Assembly: GCF_900091465.1 (NCBI RefSeq) | Contig: NZ_FMHV01000002.1 | Coordinates: 1,488,001-1,552,000, forward strand | Length of the DNA: 64,000 bases | Reading direction: 5' to 3' | DNA from: Micromonospora rhizosphaerae | Lineage (GTDB): Bacteria; Actinomycetota; Actinomycetes; Mycobacteriales; Micromonosporaceae | Shown: positions 1 through 10,504 of the stretch, in pieces | Layout: each line of letters starts with the position of its first letter | How positions within the stretch are numbered: position 1 is the stretch's first letter | Notes under the pieces: model-generated | Told to the model about the DNA's origin: nothing | Databases searched by the model: none | What the model saw: only the letters and a program-made list of their open reading frames with translations | Translations under genes and position numbers: made by a program

Positions 1-299
1 CCCATCGAGCCGGCGAGCCCGAGCGCCAGGGTGGCCACGTCGTTCTTGACGTAACGCATGGTGTCGTAGACGGCCATGCCCGCGCTGACCGAGCCGCCCG
101 GCGAGTTGATGTAGAGGAAGATGTCCCGCTTGGGGTCCTCGGCCGCGAGCAGCAGGATCTGCGCGCAGATCTGGTTCGCCGTGGCGTCGGTGACCTCGGT
201 GCCGAGGAAGATGATGCGTTCCTTGAGCAACCGCTCGAAGACCTGGTCACCGAAGGACTGCTGCCCGCCGTCCAGCATCCGAATGTCGTACCCGATCAT
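1..299 (-). CDS. clpP: ATP-dependent Clp protease proteolytic subunit, C-terminus outside window
   Basis: Catalytic subunit of the Clp protease, a cytoplasmic serine protease that works with ClpX or ClpC unfoldases. The visible 99 codons begin at an ATG with GGGAGG about 9 nt upstream. They carry the family signatures [10 protein letters not shown] (oxyanion-loop region), AVYDTM and the nucleophile motif GSMG right at the window edge. The catalytic His and Asp lie beyond the window. The gene sits 136 bp downstream of a ClgR-like regulator on the same strand. Actinobacteria usually have two to five clpP genes; which paralogue this is cannot be decided from the fragment. Confidence 0.93.
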   Translation of the reverse strand, partial: MIGYDIRMLDGGQQSFGDQVFERLLKERIIFLGTEVTDATANQICAQILLLAAEDPKRDIFLYINSPGGSVSAGMAVYDTMRYVKNDVATLALGLAGSM

Positions 300-435
300 C
301 GCGACCGCCCTCCCACGCTGCCGGCGGGCGACGGACCGCCCGGGGAACCGGCGGTCTCCAGCCTCCGGCGGGCGTCGGTCACGGGCCCAGCGATTCTGCC
401 TGCGGCAGATCGGCCGTGGGCAGAACCCGGCCGGG

Positions 436-1089
436 CTACGCGGCGGTCAGCCGCCGTCGGCCCGGCCGGCCCCGCCTGCGGGCCAGCGCCTTCGCAGTAC
501 GCGGTCGGGGGCGCCCGGCCGGTGCGGAGGGGATCAGCCGGATGCGCAGGCCGACCCCGCCGAGCGACGGCCCCAGGTGCGGCGCTGCCCCGCCCACGGA
601 CAGGACGGGCTCGCCGATGCCCAGGCTCGGCCCGCCGACGTGGCGCGAGCGCCCGCCTGCGTCGCCCACCCGGAGCAGGCGGTCGCCCGCGTTCAGGCTC
701 AGGCCGCACACGTGCGGCGTCACCGCGTCCACTTGCGGCGCCGAGCCGTCCGGGTGGAAGCCGATCCGCAGGCGCGGACCGGCGGCGTCGGCCCGGGCGG
801 CCGGCACCCGTTCGAGCCGAGCCAGGCTCACCCCGGACGTCGCGGGGACCCGCCGCTCGACCCGGCGCAGCTCGTCGCGGGCCTCTTCCAGCAGGTCGGA
901 GAGGTTGAGCCCGAGCGCCCGGCAGATCGCCGCGAGCACCTCGGAGGAGGCCTCCTTGCGGCCGCGTTCCACCTCTGACAGGTAGGGCAGCGACACCCCG
1001 GCCGCCGCCGCCACCTCGCGCAACGTGCGGCCCTGCCGCAGCCGCACCCGCCGCAGCACCCCGCCGATCACCCGTCGCAGCAACGACAT
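436..1089 (-). CDS. clgR: ClgR-like XRE-family transcriptional regulator
   Basis: Helix-turn-helix protein of about 217 residues. Residues 5-75 form an XRE/Cro domain with the signatures RQGRTLREV and [16 protein letters not shown], which match the actinobacterial ClgR family (activator of clp genes). An ATG 39 nt further upstream also exists, but the start at 1089 has GAGGAGG five bases before it and gives the usual ClgR N-terminus (MSLLRRVIG). The C-terminal 120 residues are Gly/Pro/Arg-rich and longer than in typical ClgR, and I recognise no domain there. Position directly upstream of clpP supports a role in controlling the Clp protease; that is inference from the family. Confidence 0.82.
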   Translation of the reverse strand: MSLLRRVIGGVLRRVRLRQGRTLREVAAAAGVSLPYLSEVERGRKEASSEVLAAICRALGLNLSDLLEEARDELRRVERRVPATSGVSLARLERVPAARADAAGPRLRIGFHPDGSAPQVDAVTPHVCGLSLNAGDRLLRVGDAGGRSRHVGGPSLGIGEPVLSVGGAAPHLGPSLGGVGLRIRLIPSAPAGRPRPRTAKALARRRGRPGRRRLTAA

Positions 1090-1260
1090 GCGGGCCTCCT
1101 CGCGGTCCTCGTCCTGGGAGTCCATCATGCCGCGTACGCACGCGGTGCACCGGCCCGGCCGAATCCCGTGTGCCCGGGCCGGCCGCGCTCATCGCCAGAC
1201 GAGCCGTACCCGCTATGTTGTGCTCGTGCAGGCGACGACGGAGTCGGGGCAGGACCGCCG

Positions 1261-2274
1261 GTGATCCATTTTCCCGCGCAACGGCGGGGGCCGCTCGGCG
1301 CGCTCAGTCTGCGCCTGCTCGCCGCCCTGGCCCTGGTCTTCGCCGTGGTCGCCGTGGTCTGGATCGACCGGGACGGCTACCGCGACGTCAACGAGGACGG
1401 GCTGACCCTCCTCGACTGCTTCTACTACGCGGTGGTCTCGCTCTCCACCACCGGGTACGGCGACATCACCCCGGCGGCGCCCTCGGCGCGGCTGGTGAAC
1501 GTCCTGTTCGTCACCCCGGCCCGGGTGCTCTTCCTGATCATCCTGGTCGGCACCACCCTGGAAGTCCTGACCGAGCAGTACCGGACCGGCCGTCGCCTGT
1601 CGCGGTGGAGGAGGACCGTGAAGGACCACGTCATCATCTGTGGCTACGGCACGAAGGGCCGCAGTGCGGTCTCCGCCCTGCTGGAGAACGGGCTGGAGAG
1701 GTCCCGGATCGTGGTGGTGGAGCGCAGCGGCGCGGCCCTGCGCCAGGCCACCTCGGCCGGTCTGGTCGCCATCGAGGGCTCGGCGACCCGTTCCTCAGTG
1801 CTGGAGGAGGCGCACGTCCGGACCGCCAAGGCGGTGATCATCGCGACCGACAGCGACGACGCCTCGGTGCTGGTGGCGCTGACCGTCCGGCAGCTCACCG
1901 CCGGCCAGGTCCGGATCATCGCGGCGGCACGCGAGGCGGAGAACGCACCGTTGCTCAAGCAGAGCGGCGCGCACCACGTCATCGTCTCCTCCGCCACCGC
2001 CGGCCGCCTGCTCGGCCTCTCCACCTCCGCCCCGCCGCTGATCGACGTGGTGGAGGATCTGCTCACCCCGGGGCAGGGCATGGCGCTGGCCATGCGCTCC
2101 GCCGAGCGTGACGAGGTGGGGCGCTCCCCTCGTGAGCTGGATGCGCTGGTCATCGCCCTGGTCCGGCGGGGCAAGGTGGTCACCCTCAACGAAAAGGCCG
2201 GTGCGATGATCGAGACCGGCGACATGCTGGTGCACGTCCGCGACGACCGTCCCCAGTCGACACCCGTCATCTGA
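1261..2274 (+). CDS. Two-transmembrane potassium channel with RCK (TrkA-N/TrkA-C) domain
   Basis: Ion channel subunit of 337 residues. The N-terminus has one membrane helix (about residues 14-33), a pore helix, the K+ selectivity filter TTGYGD and a second helix, followed by a Rossmann RCK-N domain beginning VIICGYGTKG and a TrkA-C-like C-terminal domain. This is the MthK/Kch architecture: a tetrameric K+ channel gated by cytosolic ligand. The GTG start at 1261 follows AGGA by six bases and puts a short cytosolic tail before helix 1. A TATGTT hexamer at 1214 could be the -10 box. It is divergent from the clgR-like gene; the ligand (Ca2+, NAD(H) or nucleotide) cannot be read from sequence. Confidence 0.9.
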   Translation: MIHFPAQRRGPLGALSLRLLAALALVFAVVAVVWIDRDGYRDVNEDGLTLLDCFYYAVVSLSTTGYGDITPAAPSARLVNVLFVTPARVLFLIILVGTTLEVLTEQYRTGRRLSRWRRTVKDHVIICGYGTKGRSAVSALLENGLERSRIVVVERSGAALRQATSAGLVAIEGSATRSSVLEEAHVRTAKAVIIATDSDDASVLVALTVRQLTAGQVRIIAAAREAENAPLLKQSGAHHVIVSSATAGRLLGLSTSAPPLIDVVEDLLTPGQGMALAMRSAERDEVGRSPRELDALVIALVRRGKVVTLNEKAGAMIETGDMLVHVRDDRPQSTPVI

Positions 2275-2355
2275 CCGTCCCGATCCGCTGCCGGGCCGGC
2301 CGGCGCGCCGCAGCGTCCGCTCGCCGCCGGCGCAGCGCCGGGGTGGCGCGGGCAC

Positions 2356-2865
2356 TCAGCAGGCGGCGCCCGGCTCCCGGTCGTCCGTGATCGCACCGGC
2401 GCAGGCCGCCGACGCGTCGGCGCAGGTCACCGGCGACCCGCTGGCCGCCCGCCGGAGCAGCTCGTAGAGCGTTTCGCGCTCGGCCGGATCCAGTGCGCCG
2501 AGCACCTCGTCCTCGGCGGCGGCGAGGCCACACTCCGCCTCGTTGAGGCGTTTCGCACCGGTCTCGGTGAGGCTCACCACGTGCCGGCGACGGTCCTCGG
2601 GTGAGCGCCGCCGCTCGACCAGGCCCGCCGCCTCCAGGTCGTTGAGCAGCCCGACGACGTTCGTGCCGTCGATCTGCAGGGTGCCGGCCAGGGCCTGCTG
2701 ACTGATGTCGCCCGCGCTGCGCAGCACGGTGAGCGCGACGAGGTGCCGGGGCCGCAGGCCGAGCGGCGCCAGCACCGACTCCGACCGCAGCCGCATACGC
2801 CGGGCGAGGTAGTCGAGCAGCGCCCCGGAGCGGCGCTCCGACTGGTCGACCGGCACGGCAGGCAT
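2356..2865 (-). CDS. MarR-family transcriptional regulator
   Basis: Protein of 169 residues with a winged helix-turn-helix: recognition region DISQQALAGTLQIDGTNVVGLLNDLE followed by the wing EDRRRHVVSLTETG, diagnostic of MarR (written here in overlapping pieces, the key residues being the GTNVV helix and the DRR wing). Flanking helices form the dimer. The C-terminal 25 residues contain three Cys (CADASAACAG and the terminal Cys), which could sense thiol oxidation; this is speculation. It is divergent from an FMN azoreductase, 84 bp apart, a classic arrangement in which MarR represses the neighbour and itself until a phenolic or quinone ligand binds. Confidence 0.88.
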   Translation of the reverse strand: MPAVPVDQSERRSGALLDYLARRMRLRSESVLAPLGLRPRHLVALTVLRSAGDISQQALAGTLQIDGTNVVGLLNDLEAAGLVERRRSPEDRRRHVVSLTETGAKRLNEAECGLAAAEDEVLGALDPAERETLYELLRRAASGSPVTCADASAACAGAITDDREPGAAC

Positions 2866-2900
2866 GTGACCCAGTTTACCCGGACCGCAGAACATGGGCC

Positions 2901-2941
2901 TGCTATAAATGGTTGGCGCTACACAAACGATCCGTGGAGGA
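2901..2941 (+). promoter_or_regulatory. Extended -10 promoter and ribosome site of the azoreductase gene
   Basis: TG at 2901 followed by TATAAAT at 2904-2910 reads as an extended -10 element, which would explain the absence of a recognisable -35 box. GGAGGA at 2936-2941 lies eight bases before the ATG. The imperfect inverted repeat GTTGG...CAAAC just after the -10 box is a candidate MarR operator. Prediction from sequence only. Confidence 0.45.
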
Positions 2942-2949
2942 TTAGCCAA

Positions 2950-3597
2950 ATGCCACACCTGTTGCACATCGATTCGAGCATCCGGGGCGAGCACTCGGTC
3001 AGCCGGCAGCTCACCGCCCGCGCCGCCGCAGCCTGGCGGGCCGCCCACCCGGGTGGCACGGTCACCTACCGAGACCTCGGCAGGGAGCCGCTGCCGCACC
3101 TCGACGAGGCGGGCGGCCTGGCGCGCATGGTGCCGCCGGAGCAGCACACGCCGGCGCAGCGCGCGTCCTGGCAACTGAGTGAGCACCTGGTGGACGAGGT
3201 GAAGCGGGCCGACACGGTCCTGCTGGGCCTCCCGCTCTACAACTACGGCACACCGAGCAGCGTGAAGGCCTGGGTCGACCACCTCATCGCGCCGGGGATC
3301 GCGTACGACCCGGGCACCGGCACGGGTCTGCTGGGTGGCCGGGAGTTCATCGTGCTGGCCAGCCGGGGTGGTGGCTACGGCCCCGGCACGCCGCGCGAGG
3401 GCTGGGACCACGCCGAGCCATGGCTTCCGCACGGCATCTCCATGACCGGTCTGGAGCCGCGCTTCATCTCCGCCGAGCTGACGCTCGCTCCGGTGAACCC
3501 GGCCATGGCCGAGCTGATCCCCCTGCACGAGGCGAGCCTCGCCACGGCCGAGCGGGAGATCGACCAGCTCTGGCTGCCGGCCTCCGCCGCGGTCTGA
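2950..3597 (+). CDS. azoR: FMN-dependent NADH-azoreductase / quinone reductase (AcpD family)
   Basis: Flavodoxin-like oxidoreductase of 215 residues. The first strand HLLHIDSSIRGEHSVSR binds FMN phosphate, and PLYNYGTPSSVKAWVDHL is the conserved flavin-contact loop of AcpD/AzoR proteins. These homodimers use NADH and FMN to reduce quinones and azo compounds by two electrons, protecting against quinone stress. The ATG at 2950 has GGAGGA at an ideal distance. It is divergently transcribed from a MarR regulator and ends in a strong hairpin terminator. The substrate is likely an electrophilic quinone, in keeping with the MarR partner, but this is inferred. Confidence 0.9.
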   Translation: MPHLLHIDSSIRGEHSVSRQLTARAAAAWRAAHPGGTVTYRDLGREPLPHLDEAGGLARMVPPEQHTPAQRASWQLSEHLVDEVKRADTVLLGLPLYNYGTPSSVKAWVDHLIAPGIAYDPGTGTGLLGGREFIVLASRGGGYGPGTPREGWDHAEPWLPHGISMTGLEPRFISAELTLAPVNPAMAELIPLHEASLATAEREIDQLWLPASAAV

Positions 3598-3615
3598 CCG
3601 CGCTGAGACGAACGG

Positions 3616-3650
3616 AAGGGTGGTCACTCCGCACGGAGTGACCACCCTTT
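3616..3650. terminator. Bidirectional terminator between azoR and korB
   Basis: Perfect 15-bp stem (AAGGGTGGTCACTCC paired with its complement) around a GCAC tetraloop, with A/T at the base on both sides. It lies between two convergent genes and can serve both. Confidence 0.85.
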
Positions 3651-3673
3651 CCGATGAGCGGCGCAGCGACGGG

Positions 3674-4700
3674 TCAGAGGATCGTCCAGGTGTCGCCGCT
3701 GGCGAGCAGGCCGGCAAGCTGCTGCTCCTGAGTCTCGGTGACCGTCGACCGGGCCGTGGTCACCTGCTCCTGCACGACCGTGTCGTACGACGGGCGGGTC
3801 ACCGAGCGGAACACCCCGATCGGGGTGTTGCGCAGGTCGTGCCCGGGCAGCCGGGACAGCGCGAAGGCGTAGGCGGGGTCGGCGACCGTGGCGTCGTGCA
3901 CGACGATCTCCTCGGCCGGGGTGGTCGCCGTCTCGCGTACCTCCAGGCCGAACCCGCCCGGCGGGTGGACGACGCAGAACTGGCCGTCCTTGCCGAAGGT
4001 GATCGGCTGCCCGTGCTCCAGCCGGATCAGGAAGTCGTCGCGGGTGGCCGGCTCCTTGAGCTGGTCGAACGCGCCGTCGTTGAAGATGTTGCAGTTCTGG
4101 TAGATCTCCACGAACGCGGAGCCCTGGTGCTCGGCGGCGGCCCGCAGCACCGACTGCAGGTGCTTGCGGTCGGAGTCGATGGTCCGGCCGACGAAGGTCG
4201 CCTCCGCGCCGAGCGCCAGCGAGAGCGGGTTGAACGGCGCGTCCGCCGAGCCCACCGGGGTCGACTTGGTGATCTTGCCGACCTCGGAGGTCGGGGAGTA
4301 CTGACCCTTGGTCAGGCCGTAGATCCGGTTGTTGAAGAGCAGGATCTTGAGGTTGACGTTGCGGCGCAGCGTGTGGATCAGGTGGTTGCCCCCGATCGAG
4401 AGCGCGTCGCCGTCACCGGTGACCACCCAGACCGACAGGTCCGGGCGGGACACCGACAGGCCGGTGGCGATCGCCGGGGCGCGGCCGTGGATCGAGTGCA
4501 TCCCGTAGGTGTTCATGTAGTACGGGAAGCGCGACGAGCAGCCGATCCCGGAGACGAAGACGATGTTCTCCCGCGGGATGTTCAGCTCCGGCATGAACTG
4601 CTGGACGGCGGCCAGGATCGCGTAGTCACCGCAGCCGGGGCACCAGCGCACCTCCTGGTCGGACTTGAAGTCCTTGGCGGTGAGCTTGAGGGCGACGGGC

Positions 4701-4708
<8 letters not shown>
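3674..4708 (-). CDS. korB: 2-oxoacid:ferredoxin oxidoreductase, beta subunit
   Basis: Thiamine-diphosphate-binding subunit of 344 residues. CPGCGDYA near residue 23 supplies Cys ligands for a 4Fe-4S cluster, and GDGDALSIGGNH followed by NNRIYGLTKGQ is the TPP/Mg2+ motif. With KorA it decarboxylates 2-oxoglutarate (or another 2-oxoacid) to the acyl-CoA while reducing ferredoxin, an alternative to 2-oxoglutarate dehydrogenase in actinobacteria. Its start overlaps the end of korA by eight bases, so the two are translationally coupled. Assignment of 2-oxoglutarate rather than pyruvate rests on similarity to actinobacterial KorB. Confidence 0.94.
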
Positions 4709-6544
<1,836 letters not shown>

Positions 6545-6548
<4 letters not shown>

Positions 6549-6622
6549 GCCCCCACCTCGCTTCGCTCAGCGCCGTCGCACGGGTGGCTGAACATGTTGG
6601 TGACCCCGCCTTGCCCGGCCAC
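6545..6622 (-). CDS. Translationally coupled 25-codon leader ORF of korA
   Basis: Short ORF (GTG start, 25 residues, beginning VAGQGGVTN and ending AERSEVGA) preceded by AAGGAGGT, the best ribosome-binding site in this region. Its TGA stop overlaps the korA GTG start in a GTGA tetranucleotide. The peptide has no recognisable domain. It may exist to load ribosomes onto korA rather than for its product. The 3' half resembles the short Ser/Glu/Arg-rich ORFs repeated near 63.7 kb. Translation is likely from the signals, but function is unknown. Confidence 0.5.
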
Positions 6623-6862
6623 GTGACCTCCTTGACACGCTGCTGCCGCCGGCCATCCGAAGCCCGTCCGGCCCGCTCGATTCCTCACGTCAGAGCCTAC
6701 GTCGGTCCGTTAGGGCGACCTTGGTGGAGGTCCGCCGTATGAGACCCCATCGGGCCGCTGTATGCCCGGCTTTGTGGTGTTTAGTACCAGCAGCCGTAAC
6801 CCAGATCACCGCACGCCCGAATGACCTGGTCGGCCGGGGAGGACGGGACGGGCGGACGCGGA
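6623..6862. other. Intergenic region upstream of korA
   Basis: About 240 bp between the korA leader and the 3' end of the surface-protein gene; both are on the minus strand. Apart from the ribosome site of the leader at 6627-6633 I see no gene, RNA or convincing promoter here. The middle (6700-6800) is less GC-rich than its surroundings and probably carries the kor promoter. Confidence 0.4.
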
Positions 6863-8272
6863 TCATTCCGAGCTGGCGGGCCCCGCGGCCGGGTCGGGCG
6901 CCGGCTCGGTCATCCGTCGGCGCAGCGAGATGGTGGCCAGCGCGAGCGCGAGCACCACCAGCAGTCCGGAGACCGCGATCAGCGTGATCGCCGTCCGCTG
7001 CACCGAGCTGAGGCCGTCGTCTTCGGCACCCTGTTCGGCGACGGCGAGCACACCCTGGGAGCCGGTCGGGACGGGGGTGCCGATCGGCGGGGTGGACAGC
7101 GCCGCCGCCGCGGTGATCCGGAAGCTCATCTGCACCTGTCGGCTCCGGCCGCTGCGCGGATCCAACCGGCCGACGACCGCGCCGGCCAGCGGGGCCCGGC
7201 GCTGGGCCTCCGGCGTCGCGGTCACCGGCAGCCGCAGGGTGGCGTCGCGTCCCGCCGGCACGGTGCCGAGGTCGCACCGGGTCCGCTCCGGCGTCACCGC
7301 GACGCAGCCCGGTGGCGGGCTGGACGCGGTCACCCCGTCGGGGAGGGTCACCTCGACCCGGCCGGCTGCGTGGATCTTGCCCGTGTTGCCGAGGCGCACG
7401 GCCAGGCTGCTCGGGCCGCCGTTGATGTCGAAGACCACCTCGTCGGCGCGGAGCGAGATGCCGGGCACCGGCGGGCCGGGCGGGAAGAGCACGGCGAAGC
7501 CCTCGCCGTCCTCGGCCGAGCCGGTGACGCCCGGGGCGGTCGCGGTCACCCGGACCGACCCGCTGAGCGGCATGGAACGCCAGGCGGTCCCGCTGACCCG
7601 GACCCGGATTGAGGCGTTGAACCGGGCGCCCGGGGCGGTGGTCCACTCGCCGCAGCGGTAATTGCCGCCACCGGCGGCCGCGCATCCGGCGGTCCCGGCG
7701 TCGCTCACCCCGGCCGGCAGCGTGTACCGGAGGCGGAGCCGTTCCGGTGCGGTCCCGGTGTTCGTGACGGTGACCCGCAGCGTGGTCACGGTGCTGCGGG
7801 CGTTCCAGTAGGCCGGGGTGAGCGAGATGTCCTCGGTGGTCACCCGGACGCCGAGTTGACCGGCGGGCGGCTGGCCGGCCCCGGATCTGGCCGGGGGCGG
7901 GGGCGCGGGGGCCGACGCGGTTGGTGCCGTCGTGGTCGGGACCGGGTTGGGAGCGGTGGTGGCCGGCGCCGGCTCGGTCGTCGGCGGCGCCGGCGGTGTC
8001 GTCTCCGGCGGCGCGCTCTCGGTCGGTGGCGCCGTGGTTGGCGCCGGTTCCGGCGGATCCACTGTGGGCGTGGGATCCGTCGGGTCGGTGCCGGACTCAC
8101 CCGCCGGATCGGTGGCGGCGGTGACCACGCCGGTGACCGTCGGCGACGCGGCCGCCCACTCGGGCGCCAGCGCGACCGCCGCCGCGAGACCGGCGGCGAG
8201 CGACGCCGCGAGCAGTACGGAGGTACGTCGGTCAGCGACCCGCCGATCGGGGCGTACGGGCAGGCGGGCCAT
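6863..8272 (-). CDS. Secreted, membrane-anchored surface protein with Pro/Thr-rich stalk
   Basis: Protein of 469 residues with a signal peptide (residues 1-43: basic MARLPVRPDRR, hydrophobic core, AAA cleavage region). A Pro/Thr/Ala-rich low-complexity stretch follows (about 55-130), then two or more beta-sandwich repeats of the DUF11/NEW3 kind (LRVTVTNTGTAPERLRL; LAVRLGNTGKIHA) each with a Cys pair (CAAAGGGNYRC; CVAVTPERTRC). One C-terminal membrane helix precedes the stop-transfer RRR (about 430-455). GGAGG precedes the ATG by four bases. Such proteins are cell-wall or envelope adhesin/scaffold types; no catalytic motif is visible. The nuoA promoter is divergent from it. Confidence 0.8.
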   Translation of the reverse strand: MARLPVRPDRRVADRRTSVLLAASLAAGLAAAVALAPEWAAASPTVTGVVTAATDPAGESGTDPTDPTPTVDPPEPAPTTAPPTESAPPETTPPAPPTTEPAPATTAPNPVPTTTAPTASAPAPPPPARSGAGQPPAGQLGVRVTTEDISLTPAYWNARSTVTTLRVTVTNTGTAPERLRLRYTLPAGVSDAGTAGCAAAGGGNYRCGEWTTAPGARFNASIRVRVSGTAWRSMPLSGSVRVTATAPGVTGSAEDGEGFAVLFPPGPPVPGISLRADEVVFDINGGPSSLAVRLGNTGKIHAAGRVEVTLPDGVTASSPPPGCVAVTPERTRCDLGTVPAGRDATLRLPVTATPEAQRRAPLAGAVVGRLDPRSGRSRQVQMSFRITAAAALSTPPIGTPVPTGSQGVLAVAEQGAEDDGLSSVQRTAITLIAVSGLLVVLALALATISLRRRMTEPAPDPAAGPASSE

Positions 8273-8402
8273 CTGTCCTCCGTGACGATCAGTGAGCTCT
8301 CATTATTCGGTAATAGTTGTCGCGCGGCACTAGTCCCGGAAGAAACAAGTCCGTAACGTGTCCGGTACGGCGATGAGGGCCGACCCGGTAGGCTGACCGA
8401 TC

Positions 8403-8780
8403 GTGACCGGTTACCTCGGCTCGTACGCCACGCTCGGTCTCCTCCTGCTCGCCAGCGTTCTCTTCTTCGTTACGGCGTTCTCGGCCAATCGGGTGTTACG
8501 TCCTGGCCGTCCGGCCGATCCCTGGGGCAAGAGGACCAGCTACGAGTGCGGGCTCGACCCGGTCGGGGGCGACTGGGCCCAGATGCAGATCCGCTACTAC
8601 GTCTACGCGTATCTCTACGTGCTCTTCGCGGTCGAGGCCGTGTTCCTCTTCCCCTGGGCGCTGGTCTTCGACCGGCCCGGGTTCGGCGTGACCACCGTGG
8701 TTGAGATGGCGATCTTCGTGGCCGTGGTGGCGCTCGGCATCCTCTACGCCTGGCGGAAGAACATCCTCCGCTGGACCTGA
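8403..8780 (+). CDS. nuoA: NADH-quinone oxidoreductase subunit A, isolated gene
   Basis: Membrane subunit of 125 residues with three helices (about 7-28, 62-84, 92-115) and the family signature SYECGLDP in the first loop, followed by QIRYYVYAYLYVLFAVEAVFL split across helix 2. Complex I subunit A lines the quinone/proton pathway and its Cys sits in the loop that moves between active and deactive states. No nuoB or other nuo gene follows; the next gene is on the other strand. So this is an orphan copy, either a paralogue of a complete nuo operon elsewhere or a part of complex I that has been separated. Confidence 0.9.
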   Translation: MTGYLGSYATLGLLLLASVLFFVTAFSANRVLRPGRPADPWGKRTSYECGLDPVGGDWAQMQIRYYVYAYLYVLFAVEAVFLFPWALVFDRPGFGVTTVVEMAIFVAVVALGILYAWRKNILRWT

Positions 8781-8809
8781 CCCGGTCCGCGCCGCTTCGG
8801 CCGCTGCCG

Positions 8810-9679
8810 TCAGGCCAGGCCGCGGCGGGTCGCGGTGGGCGGGCGGTCGCCCTTGATCGAGGCGACCATGTCCAGCACCCGACGGGTCTCGCGGACCTGG
8901 TGGGCGCGGAACACCCGGGCCCCGAGCCACGCCGAGACGGCCGTCGCGGCCAGGGTGCCCTCGAGGCGTTCGGGCACCGGCAGGTCGAGTGTCTCGCCGA
9001 TGAAATCCTTGTTCGACAGGGCGACCAGCAGCGGCCAGCCGGTGCCGGAGAGCTCCGCCAGCCGGCGGGTGATCTCCAGCGAGTGCCAGGTGTTCTTGCC
9101 GAAGTCGTGCGCCGGATCGATCAGGATGCCGTCGGGGCGTACGCCGAGGGCGACCGCGCGCTCGGCGAGCCCGGTCACGGTCCCGATCACGTCGGCCACC
9201 ACGTCGTCGAAGGCGGCGCGGTGCGGCCGGGTACGCGGGATGAGCCCGCCGGCGTGCGAGCAGACCAGCCCGGCGCCGGTCTCCGCGGCGACCCCGGCCA
9301 GCGCGGGGTCGGCCCCCGACCAGGTGTCGTTCAGCAGATCGGCGCCGGCGGCCACCGCCTCCACCGCGACCTCCGCCCGCCAGGTGTCGATGGAGATGAC
9401 CACGTCGGGGAAGGCCGCCCGGACCGCGGCGATGGTGGCAACCGTACGGCGGATCTCCTCGGCCACGTCCACCTCGTCGCCCGGCCCGGCCTTCACCCCG
9501 CCGATGTCGATGATCTCCGCGCCCTCGGTCACCGCGCGTTCGACCGCGCGCAGCGCGCTGTCGGCCGCGAACGTGGCGCCCCGGTCGAAGAACGAGTCAG
9601 GCGTGCGGTTGACGATCGCCATCACCACCAGCTCGCCCGGGGAGAACGTCCGCCCACCGAGCCGCAGCGCCCCGGCCAT
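8810..9679 (-). CDS. folP2: Dihydropteroate synthase-like protein, FolP2 type
   Basis: TIM-barrel protein of 289 residues of the pterin-binding family. The first motif is MAIVNRTPDSFFDRGATF rather than the usual NVTPDSFSDGG of genuine FolP, and GGVKAGPG, SIDTWRAEVA, DPAHDFGKNTWHSLE and ALSNKDFIGETL follow. This pattern is that of mycobacterial FolP2 (Rv1207), a paralogue reported to lack dihydropteroate synthase activity. The start is ATG 9679, which has AGGAGG five bases upstream; a GTG two codons earlier would be too close to it. The neighbours match the Rv1207-Rv1210 order except that gpgS is missing. Its reaction is unknown. Confidence 0.85.
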   Translation of the reverse strand: MAGALRLGGRTFSPGELVVMAIVNRTPDSFFDRGATFAADSALRAVERAVTEGAEIIDIGGVKAGPGDEVDVAEEIRRTVATIAAVRAAFPDVVISIDTWRAEVAVEAVAAGADLLNDTWSGADPALAGVAAETGAGLVCSHAGGLIPRTRPHRAAFDDVVADVIGTVTGLAERAVALGVRPDGILIDPAHDFGKNTWHSLEITRRLAELSGTGWPLLVALSNKDFIGETLDLPVPERLEGTLAATAVSAWLGARVFRAHQVRETRRVLDMVASIKGDRPPTATRRGLA

Positions 9680-9829
9680 GCCCACCTCCTGATCTCCGCC
9701 CGCCGTCGGCCGCTGCCGACGCTATCCCGTCCGTCGCCGGCCGGCCCGGCCGGTACGGCCGGTTGCGATTCAATGATCGGAGCGGGTGGTGGGCTCGCTC
9801 GGGGCCGGTCCGCATGCCACGATCTCCCC

Positions 9830-10504
9830 ATGGGTGAGGTTCTGCTCCTCTTGGTGGTGGCGCTGACCGTCGCGGCGGTGGTGTTCGGGGTGACGGTGCT
9901 GGTCTCCGGGCGCGATCCCGGCCTGGCGCCGGCCGAGCCGGACGGACGGGCCGTACCACTGCCGGGCACCCGCCCACTGGAGGAGTCGGACTTAGCCGAG
10001 GTCCGGTTCGACACGGCGCTGCGCGGCTACCGGATGACCCAGGTCGACCAGGCGATGCGCCGGGCGGCCTACGACATCGGCTACAAGTCCGAGCTGATCG
10101 GGGTGCTCGAAGCGGAGGTCCGCGCCCTGCGGGAGGGGCGGACGGCCGACGCCGAGGCGCTGCGCCGGGCCCGTGCGGAGGCGGCCGGCATCGGCCCGGC
10201 CGCCGTCGAGGAAACCTCCCCGGAGGGCGAGCCGGCCGCCGACCGGCCCCCGGCGCCGACCGGCGCGCCGGAGACCGCGCGGCCGGAGACCGATGCCGCG
10301 ACCACGCCGGAGGCCGGCGAGCCGGACGCCACCCTCCGCCCGCCCGCCGATCCCACCTTCTCCCCGGCCACGGACCCCACGGCCGCGGACGCCGAGTCGG
10401 CGGCGAACGGCCGGGCCGGCACCGAGGCCGCGTCCGGGGACGCGGAGGGCGAGGAGGGCTGGGCCCGGGAGCCCGGCGCGGTGGTCCGCTCGGAGTCGGC
10501 GTGA
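9830..10504 (+). CDS. Membrane-anchored DivIVA-domain protein
   Basis: Protein of 224 residues. One N-terminal membrane helix (residues 3-25) is followed by a DivIVA domain at about 58-100 (VRFDTALRGYRMTQVDQAM and a short coiled coil to VRALREGR). A long Ala/Pro/Glu-rich disordered acidic tail follows. It corresponds in position and architecture to Rv1209 of M. tuberculosis, next to folP2 and tag. A role in polar growth or cell-wall organisation is plausible for the family but not shown. Its stop overlaps the next start as GTGA, so the downstream SRPBCC gene is co-translated. Confidence 0.8.
   Translation: MGEVLLLLVVALTVAAVVFGVTVLVSGRDPGLAPAEPDGRAVPLPGTRPLEESDLAEVRFDTALRGYRMTQVDQAMRRAAYDIGYKSELIGVLEAEVRALREGRTADAEALRRARAEAAGIGPAAVEETSPEGEPAADRPPAPTGAPETARPETDAATTPEAGEPDATLRPPADPTFSPATDPTAADAESAANGRAGTEAASGDAEGEEGWAREPGAVVRSESA

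Noticed and set aside
8900..9829. Upstream extension of the DivIVA-domain gene to 8900
   Set aside because: This part is antisense to folP2, and the ATG at 9830 begins a clear membrane helix.
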